Source: an uncultured Clostridia bacterium
Lineage (GTDB): Bacteria; Bacillota; Clostridia; Christensenellales; Aristaeellaceae
Assembly: GCA_934636105.1 (NCBI GenBank)
Contig: CAKTZR010000004.1
Coordinates: 1-64,000, forward strand
DNA length: 64,000 bases
Reading direction: 5' to 3'
The notes under the pieces are model-generated. The model was not told the DNA's origin. It searched no databases and was given only the letters and a program-made list of their open reading frames with translations. Below are positions 33,253 through 41,599 of the stretch, one piece after another (the stretch's first letter is position 1; each line of letters opens with the position of its first letter). The position numbers were made by a program, and so were the translations under genes.

Positions 33253-34863
33253 TTAGCCAAGACGGGAAGCAGTTTCCGCTAGTTCCAAGCCCTCGTTGTT
33301 TTCCAGCGCCCAGCGGATCGACCACTCGTTTTCAAAGAGAATCACATCGCGGTCGCGCGCGTCCTTCGCCAGCGAGGATGTGCTGGAAAGCTTCAAATCC
33401 TCAATCGCTTTCGGTGTTTTGGTGATCCAGCGCACAAAGCGGTAGGGGAGCTGCTGGCGGCGGATTTCAGCGTTGTATTCCGTCTTCAGGCGGTGCTCCA
33501 GCACCTCAAACTGAAGCACGCCGACCACGCCGACGATGATCTCCTCAAAGCCGATGCCCGGCCGCTTGAAGGTCTGAATCGCGCCCTCCTCGCTGAGCTG
33601 CAAAACGCCCTTGACGAACTGCTTGCGCTTGAGGCTGTCGATGCTGCTCACGCGGGCGAAGAACTCCGGTGCGAACACCGGAATGCCCGGATAGCGGCGC
33701 TTCTTGCCCGTGCAGAGCGAATCGCCCAGCGCGAAAATGCCGGGATCGAACAGACCGATGATGTCGCCCGGATAGGCGTTTTCAACGGCTTCGCGCTCGT
33801 CCGCCATGAATTGCTGCGGCTGTTTGAGCTGAATCATCTTGTTCGTGCCGCTGTGCCAGACGGTCATGCCTTTGGTGAACACGCCCGAGCAGATGCGCAT
33901 GAACGCCAACCGGTCGCGGTGCGCCGGGTTCATGTTGGCCTGAATCTTGAAGATGAAGCCGGAGAAATCCGGGTCGTCCGCCTGCACCAGCCCCATGTCG
34001 CTTTCGTGCGCCGCGGGCGGGGTGGAGTATTCCAGAAAACGGGTCAGGAACGGCTCGACGCCGAAGTTGGTGATGGCCGAACCGAAGAACATCGGGGTCA
34101 GCTCACCCTTGCGGACAAGGTCGAGATCGAACGAATCGCCCGCGATATCCAGCAGCTCGATTTCATCCATCAGGCGCTTGTACAGGCGGTCGCCGAGCAG
34201 CTCCGGCAGATTCGGATCGTCCAGCGGCACATCCTGCTTTTCCACGCGCGTCTTGCCGTGGTCGCCGGATTCATACAGCTCCACCATCTTTGTGTCGCGG
34301 TGGTAAACACCCTTGAAATCGCCGTCCGTGCCGATGGGCCAGTTGATCGGGCAGGCGCGGATGCCGAGCACCTGCTCCATTTCCTCCATCAGGGAGAACG
34401 GATCCTTGCCCGCGCGGTCCATCTTGTTGACGAAGGTGAAAATCGGGATGTTGCGCAGGCGGCAGACCTTGAACAGCTTGATGGTCTGCGCCTCAACGCC
34501 CTTGGCTGCGTCGATGAGCATCACGGCGCTGTCCGCTGCGACGAGCACACGGTAGGTATCTTCGGAGAAGTCCTGGTGACCGGGGGTGTCGAGAATGTTG
34601 ATGTGGTAGCCGTCAAACTCAAACTGCATGGCCGAGGAGGTCACGGAAATGCCGCGCTGTTTCTCGATATCCATCCAGTCGCTGGTGGCGTGCTTGTCGC
34701 TTTTGCGGGCTTTGACGGAACCGGCAGTGCGAATCGCGCCCGAGTACAGCAGCAGCTTTTCGGTCAGCGTCGTTTTGCCGGCGTCCGGGTGGGAGATAAT
34801 GGCGAACGTCCGGCGGCGGGCGGTTTCGGCCGCAAGCGAACCGGGCATCGGCGTATCAGGCAT
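33253..34863 (-). CDS. prfC: Peptide chain release factor 3
   Basis: A 536-aa GTPase that recycles RF1/RF2 after peptide release. G motifs: ISHPDAGKTTL, RGISVTSS, DTPGHQDFSEDTYR and NKMDRAGKDP. The H-P-D-A-G form of G1 and the downstream FEVLEHRLKTEYN are specific to RF3 rather than EF-G. ATG 34863 is set by AAGGAGG; the open frame extends further upstream without a site. A hairpin (GGGAGCGCATTCGCCGCTCC) lies in the leader. Confidence 0.96.
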   Translation of the reverse strand: MPDTPMPGSLAAETARRRTFAIISHPDAGKTTLTEKLLLYSGAIRTAGSVKARKSDKHATSDWMDIEKQRGISVTSSAMQFEFDGYHINILDTPGHQDFSEDTYRVLVAADSAVMLIDAAKGVEAQTIKLFKVCRLRNIPIFTFVNKMDRAGKDPFSLMEEMEQVLGIRACPINWPIGTDGDFKGVYHRDTKMVELYESGDHGKTRVEKQDVPLDDPNLPELLGDRLYKRLMDEIELLDIAGDSFDLDLVRKGELTPMFFGSAITNFGVEPFLTRFLEYSTPPAAHESDMGLVQADDPDFSGFIFKIQANMNPAHRDRLAFMRICSGVFTKGMTVWHSGTNKMIQLKQPQQFMADEREAVENAYPGDIIGLFDPGIFALGDSLCTGKKRRYPGIPVFAPEFFARVSSIDSLKRKQFVKGVLQLSEEGAIQTFKRPGIGFEEIIVGVVGVLQFEVLEHRLKTEYNAEIRRQQLPYRFVRWITKTPKAIEDLKLSSTSSLAKDARDRDVILFENEWSIRWALENNEGLELAETASRLG

Positions 34864-34933
34864 GGTTGATCCTCCTTGGGACGGTATAAAGGAGCGGCGA
34901 ATGCGCTCCCGAGCTACTTTCAAACAATCATAT

Positions 34934-34962
34934 AGTATATCATAAACGATTTCACTTGAAAA
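34934..34962 (-). promoter_or_regulatory. Probable promoter for prfC
   Basis: On the minus strand TTTTCA, 17-nt spacer, TATACT. The -10 box is good and the -35 box weak. Confidence 0.5.
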
Positions 34963-35058
34963 GCTGAAAGGTGCAAAAAAATATGGATAGAAAATGCAAT
35001 ATTCAGCAAAACAAATTGTTTGTGTCGGCTTACGATCGAAATGAGGGGTGCAGAAGCC

Positions 35059-35091
35059 GAAAAAAATCCGCCGATTCTGCAATCGGCGGAT
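35059..35091 (-). terminator. Terminator of the MATE gene
   Basis: ATCCGCCGATT-CTGC-AATCGGCGGAT, followed on the minus strand by TTTTTT. Confidence 0.93.
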
Positions 35092-35098
35092 GGAAAGA

Positions 35099-36469
35099 TC
35101 AGGCTTTCTTTTCGCGCTTCTCAAACGCGTGCATCCAGTCGGCCTTGAAATAATACAGCGTGAACACCAGCGTGCTCAGTCCCCACGTGATCGGATAGGC
35201 CCAGGAGACCGTGCTCAGCACGGGGAAGAACTTCACGGCGATGGTGACGTAGGTGACGCGGATGATGCACCAGCACAGCAGCATGACCAGCATCGGCACG
35301 GTGGATTTGCCTGCGCCGCGGAAGATGGCGGCCATGCAGTGTGAATACGCCAGCAGGAAGAAAAACGGCGCGGTTGTGCGCTCGTGCATCACGCCGTAGG
35401 CGATGGACTCTGCGTCGCTGGTGAACAGTCCGATCAGCTTCGGGGAGAAAATGAAGATCAGCAGCGCGATGGTTTCCGCAATCGTCACCGAGCAGAAAAT
35501 GCCGACGCGGATGCCCTTCTTCACGCGGTCGTAGGCTTTCGCGCCGAGATTCTGACTGACGAACGTGGTCAGCGCCATCGTGAAGCAGGTGACGGGCAGG
35601 AAGCCGAAGCCCTCGATTCGGCTGTGCGCGCCGCAGCCCGCCATCGCCGCCGCGCCGAACTGGTTGATGTTGCTCTGCACGACGACGTTCGCGATGGAGA
35701 TGATGCTGTTCTGCAGGCCCGCAGGCAGGCCGTTTTGCAGAATCTCGCGAAGCGCGCGCCCGTCAAAGCGAATCTTGCGGAGATTGACGCGGTAGGCGCG
35801 GTCGCTGCGCATCAGGCGGATCATGCACAGGGTCATGCTCACCAGCTGGGAGATGGCTGTCGCCGCGGCGGCGGAACCCACGCCCATGTGGAATACGCCG
35901 ACGAACAGCAGGTCGAGCACGATGTTGACGATGGAGGAAATAATCAGATATTGCAGCGGATGGCGGCTGTCACCGACGGCCTGCAGAATGCCCATGCAGA
36001 TGTTGTAGAGCACAAAGGCCAGCGATCCGGTGAAATACGTTCTGAAATAGCTGATGGAATTGGGCAGAACGGTTTCCGGCGTATCCATCAGCCGCAGCAT
36101 GATGGGGGAGAGTGTCATACCCACGACGGTCAGCAGCGCGCCCGCCACCAGGCCGAACGCCAGCAGCGTGTGAATGGTCTTCTGCATGCGGTCGTAGTCC
36201 TTCGCGCCGAAATAGCGCGCGATGACCACGCCCGCGCCCATCGAAATGCCGTTGACCAGACCGACCATCAGGAAAATCAGGTTGCCGGAGGAGCTGACGG
36301 CGGCCAGAGCCTCGCTGCCCAAAAAGTTGCCGACGATCAGGGAATCTGCCGTGTTATACAGCTGCTGGAACAGGTTGCCCAGAAACAGCGGGAGTGCGAA
36401 GGAAATCAACGCCTTTGCAATCGGTCCTTCGATGAGCGAGGTGGGGGTGTGAGCGGTTTGTAAACGCAT
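35099..36469 (-). CDS. MATE family efflux transporter
   Basis: 456 aa with twelve membrane helices in two six-helix halves (N half ALPLFLGNLFQQLYNTADSL ..., C half from about residue 235). The motif after TM1 and the V-G-x-x-L-G-S-E-A-L-A-A segment at about residues 46-58 mark the DinF/NorM-like bacterial MATE group, which extrudes cationic drugs or metabolites with Na+ or H+. The substrate is unknown. AAAGGA precedes the ATG. Confidence 0.94.
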   Translation of the reverse strand: MRLQTAHTPTSLIEGPIAKALISFALPLFLGNLFQQLYNTADSLIVGNFLGSEALAAVSSSGNLIFLMVGLVNGISMGAGVVIARYFGAKDYDRMQKTIHTLLAFGLVAGALLTVVGMTLSPIMLRLMDTPETVLPNSISYFRTYFTGSLAFVLYNICMGILQAVGDSRHPLQYLIISSIVNIVLDLLFVGVFHMGVGSAAAATAISQLVSMTLCMIRLMRSDRAYRVNLRKIRFDGRALREILQNGLPAGLQNSIISIANVVVQSNINQFGAAAMAGCGAHSRIEGFGFLPVTCFTMALTTFVSQNLGAKAYDRVKKGIRVGIFCSVTIAETIALLIFIFSPKLIGLFTSDAESIAYGVMHERTTAPFFFLLAYSHCMAAIFRGAGKSTVPMLVMLLCWCIIRVTYVTIAVKFFPVLSTVSWAYPITWGLSTLVFTLYYFKADWMHAFEKREKKA

Positions 36470-36520
36470 GGCTGCAAATTCCTTTGTTGTTGATTTCGGG
36501 CGTAAAAAAACACCATTCCC

Positions 36521-36549
36521 ATTATACGCTTCGGTTGACAGATTTGCAA
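36521..36549 (-). promoter_or_regulatory. Promoter for the MATE gene
   Basis: On the minus strand TTGCAA, 17-nt spacer, TATAAT. Confidence 0.8.
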
Positions 36550-36561
36550 CCGATAAAGAAA

Positions 36562-36756
36562 ACTCCTTCCGTCTGCCTTTCGGCAGTAGAGGGAGGCATC
36601 AATCAAAAGAAAGCAACCTTAGCGCTTTAAATTGGCTCAAGTTGCTTTTATGAAATAAAGGCTCCCTCGTGGAGAGCGTGGAGCCTGTCGCCCGCTGTGC
36701 GGGGAATCAGGCAGGCGAAACGCCGAAGGTCTGTCAGCGAAGCTGACTGAAGGCGT
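36562..36756. repeat. Family A composite repeat, copy 4 (decayed)
   Basis: ACTCCTTCCGTCTGCC and GTCAGCGAAGCTGACTGAAGG ends are recognisable, but one arm has lost half of its CTCCCTC palindrome and the other carries an insertion. A hairpin at 36608-36650 lies in the spacer. It fills the gap between MATE and degV. Confidence 0.75.
36608..36650 (-). terminator. Probable terminator of the second degV gene
   Basis: AAAGCAAC pairs with GTTGCTTT; on the minus strand it runs into CTTTCTTTTG. It lies in the spacer of a family A repeat. Confidence 0.55.
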
Positions 36757-36758
36757 GT

Positions 36759-37628
36759 TTATCGATTGGTGCCCCAATAGATCAGCGCCAGCATGCCGGG
36801 GCCGGTGTGCGCGCCGATGACCGGGCCGATATAGGCCACGCGGATATCCGCATCCGGGAATTCCTTGAGCACGGCTTGACGAAGCTGCTCCACGTCGTCC
36901 GGGCAGTCGCCGTGGCCGATAACGACCAGCTTGCCCATTTCCGGCGTCCAGCCTTCCTTCATGTGCGCAACCTGCGTGCGGATGGCCTGCTTGCGGCCGC
37001 GCGGCTTTTCGGCCACGCGCAGCTTGCCCTCCTCGTCAACGTGCAGCAGCGGCTTGATTTGCAGCATCGTGCCGACGGCCGCGGCGGCGGCGGAAACGCG
37101 CCCGCCGTGCTTCAAGTGATCGAACGAATCGACGGTGAACCAGTGGCAGATTTTCAGGCGGTTTTCCTCTACCCAGGCCGCCAGCTCCTCGAGGGTCAGA
37201 CCCTCCTGCTGCTTGCGCGCGGCTTCGCGAACGAGCATCGCTTCGCCGACGGCGGCGCAGAGGGTATCCACGACAATCAGCTTGCGCTCGGGGTATTCTT
37301 CGCGCAGCTCCTCGACGCACAGGTTGGCGGATTGCAGCGTGCTCGACAGGCCGGAAGAAAAGCAGAGGTAGAGGATATCCTCGCCCGCCTTGAGCGTCTT
37401 TTCAAAGCACTCGCGATAGACCATCGGGTTGATCTGGGAGGTGCTGGCGAATTTGCCAGCACGCTGCTCGGCATAGAAATGCTCGACGGTCAAATCGCCG
37501 CCCGGGCCGTAGGTATAGTTTTCGCCGCCAAGCTCCACCTGCATCGGCACGAACTCGACCTCCGGCATGCCGCGCATCAATTCTTCGCTGACGTCGGCGG
37601 TCACATCGCTGAACAGTTTGTAACCCAT
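36759..37628 (-). CDS. DegV family fatty acid-binding protein (second copy)
   Basis: 289 aa. The N-terminal KLFSDVTADVSEELM, the STSQINPMVY loop, LCFSSGLSSTLQSAN, VDTLCAAVGEAML and the SFDHLKHGGRVSAAAA region place it in the DegV/FakB fold. It shares little sequence with the DegV protein at 25705 beyond these motifs, so the two probably bind different fatty acids. GAAGGAG precedes the start. It is separate from the ruv-queA operon, whose end lies 107 nt upstream. Confidence 0.92.
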   Translation of the reverse strand: MGYKLFSDVTADVSEELMRGMPEVEFVPMQVELGGENYTYGPGGDLTVEHFYAEQRAGKFASTSQINPMVYRECFEKTLKAGEDILYLCFSSGLSSTLQSANLCVEELREEYPERKLIVVDTLCAAVGEAMLVREAARKQQEGLTLEELAAWVEENRLKICHWFTVDSFDHLKHGGRVSAAAAAVGTMLQIKPLLHVDEEGKLRVAEKPRGRKQAIRTQVAHMKEGWTPEMGKLVVIGHGDCPDDVEQLRQAVLKEFPDADIRVAYIGPVIGAHTGPGMLALIYWGTNR

Positions 37629-37679
37629 CGTGCTTCACTCCTTCGTGTCTGCGCCCGCGCGGGGCGTGAATCTGGCTTT

Positions 37680-37707
37680 ATTATACGATAGAAAACGCGA
37701 ATTGGCT
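37680..37707 (-). promoter_or_regulatory. Probable promoter for the second degV gene
   Basis: A perfect TATAAT (37680-37685 on the minus strand) 52 nt before the start; the -35 region is poor. Confidence 0.4.
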
Positions 37708-37734
37708 ATGCCACAAATGCGCGCGAATGGGGGA

Positions 37735-38781
37735 TTATGCGTCCTTTTTCGGCTCGCCGGTAATCATCATTGCATCGCCAAAGGAGAAGAAGCGGTATTT
37801 TTCCTCGACGGCCTGCTTGTAGACGGCCAGCGCGTTTTCGCGCCCCATCAGCGCGGAGATGAGCATGAGCAGCGTGCTCTGCGGCAGGTGGAAGTTGGTA
37901 ATCAGCGCGTCCACGGCCTTGATCTTCACGCCGGGCGTGATGAAAATCTGGGTGAAACCGCTGCCAGGGTGAACGACGCCGTCCTCCGTCGCGACGGTTT
38001 CCAGCGTGCGCACGCTGGTCGTGCCGACGCAGACGATGCGGCCGCCGCGCGCCCTTGCGGCGTTGATCGCGTCCGCCTGTTCGGGCGTGACTTCGTAATA
38101 TTCGCTGTGCATGTGGTGATCGGCGACGTCGTCCTCCTTGACGGGGCGGAACGTGCCCAGACCGACATGCAGCAGCACCGGCACAATGTCAATGCCCTTC
38201 TGCCGAATGCGCTCGAGCAGCTCCGGCGTGAAGTGCAGGCCCGCGGTCGGCGCGGCGGCGCTGCCGTCCACCTTGGCATAGACGGTCTGATAGCGCGTTT
38301 TATCGGCCAGCTTTTCATGGATATACGGCGGCAGGGGCATTTGGCCGAGGCGATCCAGCACGTCCTCGAACACGCCTTCGTAGAAGAAGCGCACGGTGCG
38401 CCCGCCGTCTTCGCTGATGGTCAGGATTTCCGCAACAAGCTCACCGTTGCCGAACACGAAGCGCGCGCCGGGCTTGGCCTTTTTGCCGGGCTTGAGAATG
38501 ACCTCCCAATCCGTGAGGTTCAGGCGGCGCAGGAGCAAAAACTCAATCGCGCCGCCCGTGCCTTCTTTCACGCCGTACAGGCGCGCGGGGATGACGCGGG
38601 TCTGGTTGATGACCAGCACATCGCCGGGGTTGAGATAATCGATCACATCGCGGAAGATTTTGTGCTCAACCGCGCCGGTATCGCGATGATAGACGAGCAG
38701 GCGGCTGCTGTCGCGCGGCTCGGCAGGGGTCTGTGCGATCAGCTCCTGCGGCAAATCATAATCAAAATCACTGGTTTTCAT
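37735..38781 (-). CDS. queA: S-adenosylmethionine:tRNA ribosyltransferase-isomerase
   Basis: 348 aa. It adds the epoxycyclopentane ring to preQ1 at the wobble base of tRNAs in queuosine synthesis. Family marks: FDYDLPQELIAQTPAEPRD at the N-terminus, INQTRVIPARL, PTAGLHFTPELL and LHVGLGTFRPV, then THMHSEYYEV-type HMHSEYY and TNFHLPQSTLLML. It is the last gene of the ruv operon, the usual Clostridia arrangement. A short family B palindrome separates it from ruvB. Confidence 0.97.
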   Translation of the reverse strand: MKTSDFDYDLPQELIAQTPAEPRDSSRLLVYHRDTGAVEHKIFRDVIDYLNPGDVLVINQTRVIPARLYGVKEGTGGAIEFLLLRRLNLTDWEVILKPGKKAKPGARFVFGNGELVAEILTISEDGGRTVRFFYEGVFEDVLDRLGQMPLPPYIHEKLADKTRYQTVYAKVDGSAAAPTAGLHFTPELLERIRQKGIDIVPVLLHVGLGTFRPVKEDDVADHHMHSEYYEVTPEQADAINAARARGGRIVCVGTTSVRTLETVATEDGVVHPGSGFTQIFITPGVKIKAVDALITNFHLPQSTLLMLISALMGRENALAVYKQAVEEKYRFFSFGDAMMITGEPKKDA

Positions 38782-38807
38782 GGCAATTCTCTTTTCTGTA
38801 TGGGATA

Positions 38808-38830
38808 ACGTTGGGGCGCAGCCCCAACGT
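38808..38830. repeat. Family B minimal element
   Basis: A 23-bp perfect palindrome, ACGTTGGGG-CGCAG-CCCCAACGT, identical to the outer tips of the long family B repeats, lies between ruvB and queA. It could form a hairpin in the operon mRNA. Confidence 0.75.
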
Positions 38831-38835
38831 GTCTT

Positions 38836-39873
38836 TTAATCCAGTAAACTCGTCTGCCCGTCCGGCCTTGCGGACTGCGGCATCGGGATTTTCATGTGGT
38901 CGTAGGCGGCCTGCGTGCAGATGCGCCCGCGCGGGGTGCGCATGATGAAGCCCAGCTGCATCAGATACGGCTCGACAACGTCCTCAATCGTCACCGCGTC
39001 CTCGCCGGTCGTCGCCGCCAGCGTATCCAGCCCCACGGGCCGCCCGTCGAATTTCTTCATCATCGTGGTCAGAATCGTCCTGTCCACGCGGTCCAGACCG
39101 AGGTCGTCCACGTCCAGCAGCGTCAGGGCTTCCTGCGCCATCTGCTTGGTAATCACGCCGTCGCCGCGCACCTGCGCATAGTCGCGCACGCGCTTGAGCA
39201 GGCGGTTGACGATTCGCGGCGTGCCGCGGCTTCTGCGCGCAATTTCGCGCACGCCGTCTTCCTCCGCCTGAATGTTCAAAACGCCTGCGGAGTGATGCAC
39301 AATCTGCATCAGTTCCTCCGTCGTGTACATCTGTAAACGGAAAATGATGCCGAATCTGTCGCGAAGCGGTGCGGACAGCGAACCCGCGCGCGTCGTTGCG
39401 CCGATCAGCGTGAATTTCGGCAGATCCAGACGGATGCTGCGCGCCGACGGGCCTTTGCCGATCATGATATCCAGCGCGTAATCCTCCATCGCCGGATAAA
39501 GCACTTCTTCCACCGCGTGCGACAGGCGGTGGATTTCGTCGATGAACAGCACGTCGCCGCTGGAAAGGTTGGTCAGCAGGCTGGCCAGATCGCCCGCACG
39601 CTCGATGGCCGGGCCGCTGGTCACGCGGATGTTCTGTCCCATCTCGCTGGCGACAATGCCCGCGAGCGTCGTTTTGCCCAGGCCCGGCGGGCCGTAGAGC
39701 AGAATGTGATCGAGCGAATCCCGCCGCTGCCGCGCGGCTTGAATGTAGATGTTCAGGCTGTCCTTCACCGCCTGCTGCCCGACGTATTCGCGCAGGGTTT
39801 TGGGGCGGAGGCTGCTTTCCTGATCGTCCTCCTCCTCGCGGAAGCCGCTCATCACAAGTCTTTCTTCTTCCAT
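38836..39873 (-). CDS. ruvB: Holliday junction branch migration ATPase RuvB
   Basis: A 345-aa AAA+ motor of the RuvAB complex. Walker A is GPPGLGKTTLA and Walker B DVLFIDEIHRL; sensor 1 GATTRAGSLSAPLRDRFG and the C-terminal winged helix (LPYLMQLGFIMRTPRGR-type VEPYLMQLGFI) are normal. It lies between the DUF4250 gene and queA on the same strand. Confidence 0.98.
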   Translation of the reverse strand: MEEERLVMSGFREEEDDQESSLRPKTLREYVGQQAVKDSLNIYIQAARQRRDSLDHILLYGPPGLGKTTLAGIVASEMGQNIRVTSGPAIERAGDLASLLTNLSSGDVLFIDEIHRLSHAVEEVLYPAMEDYALDIMIGKGPSARSIRLDLPKFTLIGATTRAGSLSAPLRDRFGIIFRLQMYTTEELMQIVHHSAGVLNIQAEEDGVREIARRSRGTPRIVNRLLKRVRDYAQVRGDGVITKQMAQEALTLLDVDDLGLDRVDRTILTTMMKKFDGRPVGLDTLAATTGEDAVTIEDVVEPYLMQLGFIMRTPRGRICTQAAYDHMKIPMPQSARPDGQTSLLD

Positions 39874-39913
39874 TTCCTTACCTCATTGCTGCGTAGCTCC
39901 AAAGAATACCCAT

Positions 39914-39957
39914 TTCTTCATGCAGGGGCGCGCATTGCGCGTCCCTGCATGAAGAAA
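39914..39957. repeat. Family C palindrome, 44 bp
   Basis: TTTCTTCATGCAGGG and CCCTGCATGAAGAAA flank the family core GGGCGCGCATTGCGCG, forming a nearly perfect 44-bp dyad between ruvB and the DUF4250 gene. In RNA it would be a very stable hairpin inside the operon. Confidence 0.8.
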
Positions 39958-39973
39958 AATAAAATGGCTTTCC

Positions 39974-40150
39974 TTAAACAAAACGGTTTTCCTTTGCGTT
40001 ATAGAAATAGCCGATTTCGCCCAGCTTGTCTTCCAAATCGAAGCTCAAAATATGCAGATCGTCGCAAAGTTCGTCCAGCGACGCATATTGATCGCGCAGT
40101 TTCATGTTGATGAAGCTGAGCAGCATGACGGGGTCTTCAGGCAGTTTCAT
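39974..40150 (-). CDS. DUF4250 domain protein, 58 aa
   Basis: A small soluble protein, MKLPEDPVMLLSFINMKLRD, then LDELCDDLHI and LGEIGYFYNAKENRF. This matches the DUF4250 layout (P-D-P-x-x-L-L-S-x-x-N-x-K-L-R-D ... L-D-x-L-C-D-D-L ... I-G-Y), a family of unknown function in Clostridia. AAGGAGG lies 9 bases before the ATG. It is inserted between ruvA (22 nt upstream) and ruvB, which are normally adjacent. Confidence 0.85.
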   Translation of the reverse strand: MKLPEDPVMLLSFINMKLRDQYASLDELCDDLHILSFDLEDKLGEIGYFYNAKENRFV

Positions 40151-40172
40151 CTTTTCATCCTCCTTGATGAGA

Positions 40173-40775
40173 TTAAAGCGAACCGATCTGGCGCAGGGCC
40201 AGCATAATCAGCGCATCAACGGTATCCGCCTGATCGCGCACAAGGTTGATGGCGCGCGCCGCTTCCGCGGAGGTGTAGCCCAGCGCCTGCAAAGCCGCCT
40301 GCGCTTCTCTCTGCGCGTCGCCGACAATGGGCGCGGCGGGCGCGCCTGCGCCGGAAGGAGCGGAAACATCCTGCTGTTCTACTTTATCCTTGAGTTCCAA
40401 AACAATGCGCTGCGCCGTTTTTTTGCCGATGCCCGGCGCGCGGGAGAGTGCCGTCACATCGCCCGTGACGATCGCCACGGAGAGGTCGCGCACCGGCAGC
40501 GCGGAGAGCACGCCCAGCGCCGTTTTTGCGCCCACGCCCGTCACCTGGCAGAGCTTTTTAAACATCGCGCGTTCCTGACGGCTGGCAAAGCCAAACAGCT
40601 CCATCGCATCTTCGCGCACGTTGAGCACCGAATAGCAGCGCCATTTTTCGCCCTTTGCGGGCGCGTCTGCCAGCGTCGTATTGGAACACATCAAAAGAAA
40701 GCCCACGCCGCCCGCGCTGATGACCAGCTCGCCCGGCGCTTTGCTTTCCACCGTGCCTTCAATGAAATCGATCAT
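40173..40775 (-). CDS. ruvA: Holliday junction DNA helicase subunit RuvA
   Basis: 200 aa. The tetrameric junction-binding subunit: an N-terminal OB fold (MIDFIEGTVESK), then helix-hairpin-helix motifs (QVTGVGAKTALGVLSALP and APGIGKKTAQRIVLELKDK), a flexible linker and the C-terminal RuvB-binding domain (ALQALGYTSAEAARAI). ATG 40775 follows GAGG and lies 7 nt after the ruvC stop. Confidence 0.97.
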   Translation of the reverse strand: MIDFIEGTVESKAPGELVISAGGVGFLLMCSNTTLADAPAKGEKWRCYSVLNVREDAMELFGFASRQERAMFKKLCQVTGVGAKTALGVLSALPVRDLSVAIVTGDVTALSRAPGIGKKTAQRIVLELKDKVEQQDVSAPSGAGAPAAPIVGDAQREAQAALQALGYTSAEAARAINLVRDQADTVDALIMLALRQIGSL

Positions 40776-40782
40776 GATAGCC

Positions 40783-41277
40783 TCACTTAATTCTGAAATG
40801 CTCGCGTCCCGCGCCTGCGTGCGCGTGGGTGATGGCACAGGCCACCGCGTCCGCCGCATCGTCCGGCTTGGGAATCTCCTTGATGCCCAGCAGCATCCGC
40901 ACCATCATCTGAACCTGATGCTTGTCCGCGCCGCCGTAACCGACGACGGCCTGCTTGATCTGCATCGGCGTATATTCAAACAGCTTATCCGTGTATTCCT
41001 GACAGGCAACCAGCGCCACGCCGCGCGCGCCGCCGACCTGTATGCCCGTCGTCACGTTTTTGGAGAAGAAAAGCTCCTCGAACGCGATTTCATCCGGCTG
41101 AAAGGTTTTCAGCAGCTCCCGCACGCCCTGATAAATACAGCGCAGCCGAACGGGAAAGGCGTCGCGCGGGTAGGTAATCAGCGCGCCGTACTGCACTAGC
41201 TTTTCCCGATAGCCGTCCGCTTCAATCACGCCCCAGCCCATTGTCGCCAGGCCGGGGTCAATGCCGAGTATTCTCAA
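40783..41277 (-). CDS. ruvC: Crossover junction endodeoxyribonuclease RuvC
   Basis: 164 aa, the normal size. It resolves Holliday junctions. The RNase H-fold acidic residues are visible: LGIDPGLATMGWG (Asp), FEELFFSKN (Glu) and KPDDAADAVACAI (Asp pair). A TTG at 41277, six bases after GGAG, gives the family N-terminus (M)RILGIDPG. The ATG at 41319 would add 14 residues and lacks a good site. First gene of the ruvC-ruvA-DUF4250-ruvB-queA operon. Confidence 0.96.
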   Translation of the reverse strand: MRILGIDPGLATMGWGVIEADGYREKLVQYGALITYPRDAFPVRLRCIYQGVRELLKTFQPDEIAFEELFFSKNVTTGIQVGGARGVALVACQEYTDKLFEYTPMQIKQAVVGYGGADKHQVQMMVRMLLGIKEIPKPDDAADAVACAITHAHAGAGREHFRIK

Positions 41278-41327
41278 AAAAGTCTCCGCCTTTTGCTTCC
41301 TTGTTATTTTAAAAATCATCCTGCATC

Positions 41328-41356
41328 AGTTTAGCCTATTTTCACCCGTCTGTCAA
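41328..41356 (-). promoter_or_regulatory. Promoter for the ruv operon
   Basis: On the minus strand TTGACA, 17-nt spacer, TAAACT, about 50 nt before the ruvC start. Confidence 0.8.
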
Positions 41357-41396
41357 TCAAAGGCGTGCGTTATCCACAGGCGCGCATATTCATCTG

Positions 41397-41440
41397 AAAA
41401 TGTATAAAGAAAGCGAAAGAATACCATGTTTATACATTTT
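41397..41440. promoter_or_regulatory. Perfect 12-bp inverted repeat upstream of argG
   Basis: AAAATGTATAAA (41397-41408) and TTTATACATTTT (41429-41440) lie between the ruv and argG promoters. AT-rich imperfect ARG-box-like sites suggest an ArgR-type operator, but this is inference. It has no T-run, so a terminator is unlikely. Confidence 0.4.
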
Positions 41441-41506
41441 GACAGCTAAAAAACTGGATATATCTGACGGAAATTCGCTTTTAAACGGAATATTTAATCA
41501 AAAGTA

Positions 41507-41535
41507 TTGCATTTTTATGAGCTGCGCGCTATAAT
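41507..41535 (+). promoter_or_regulatory. Promoter for argG
   Basis: TTGCAT, 17-nt spacer, TATAAT. The -35 region TTGCATTTTTATGA overlaps a partial match to the ArgR box (TGNATWWWWATNCA). Confidence 0.82.
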
Positions 41536-41599
41536 CCATACCATCAACAAACAATTCCCCTGACGCAAATCGCCGGGCGGATATATGGAGGGAATCATC

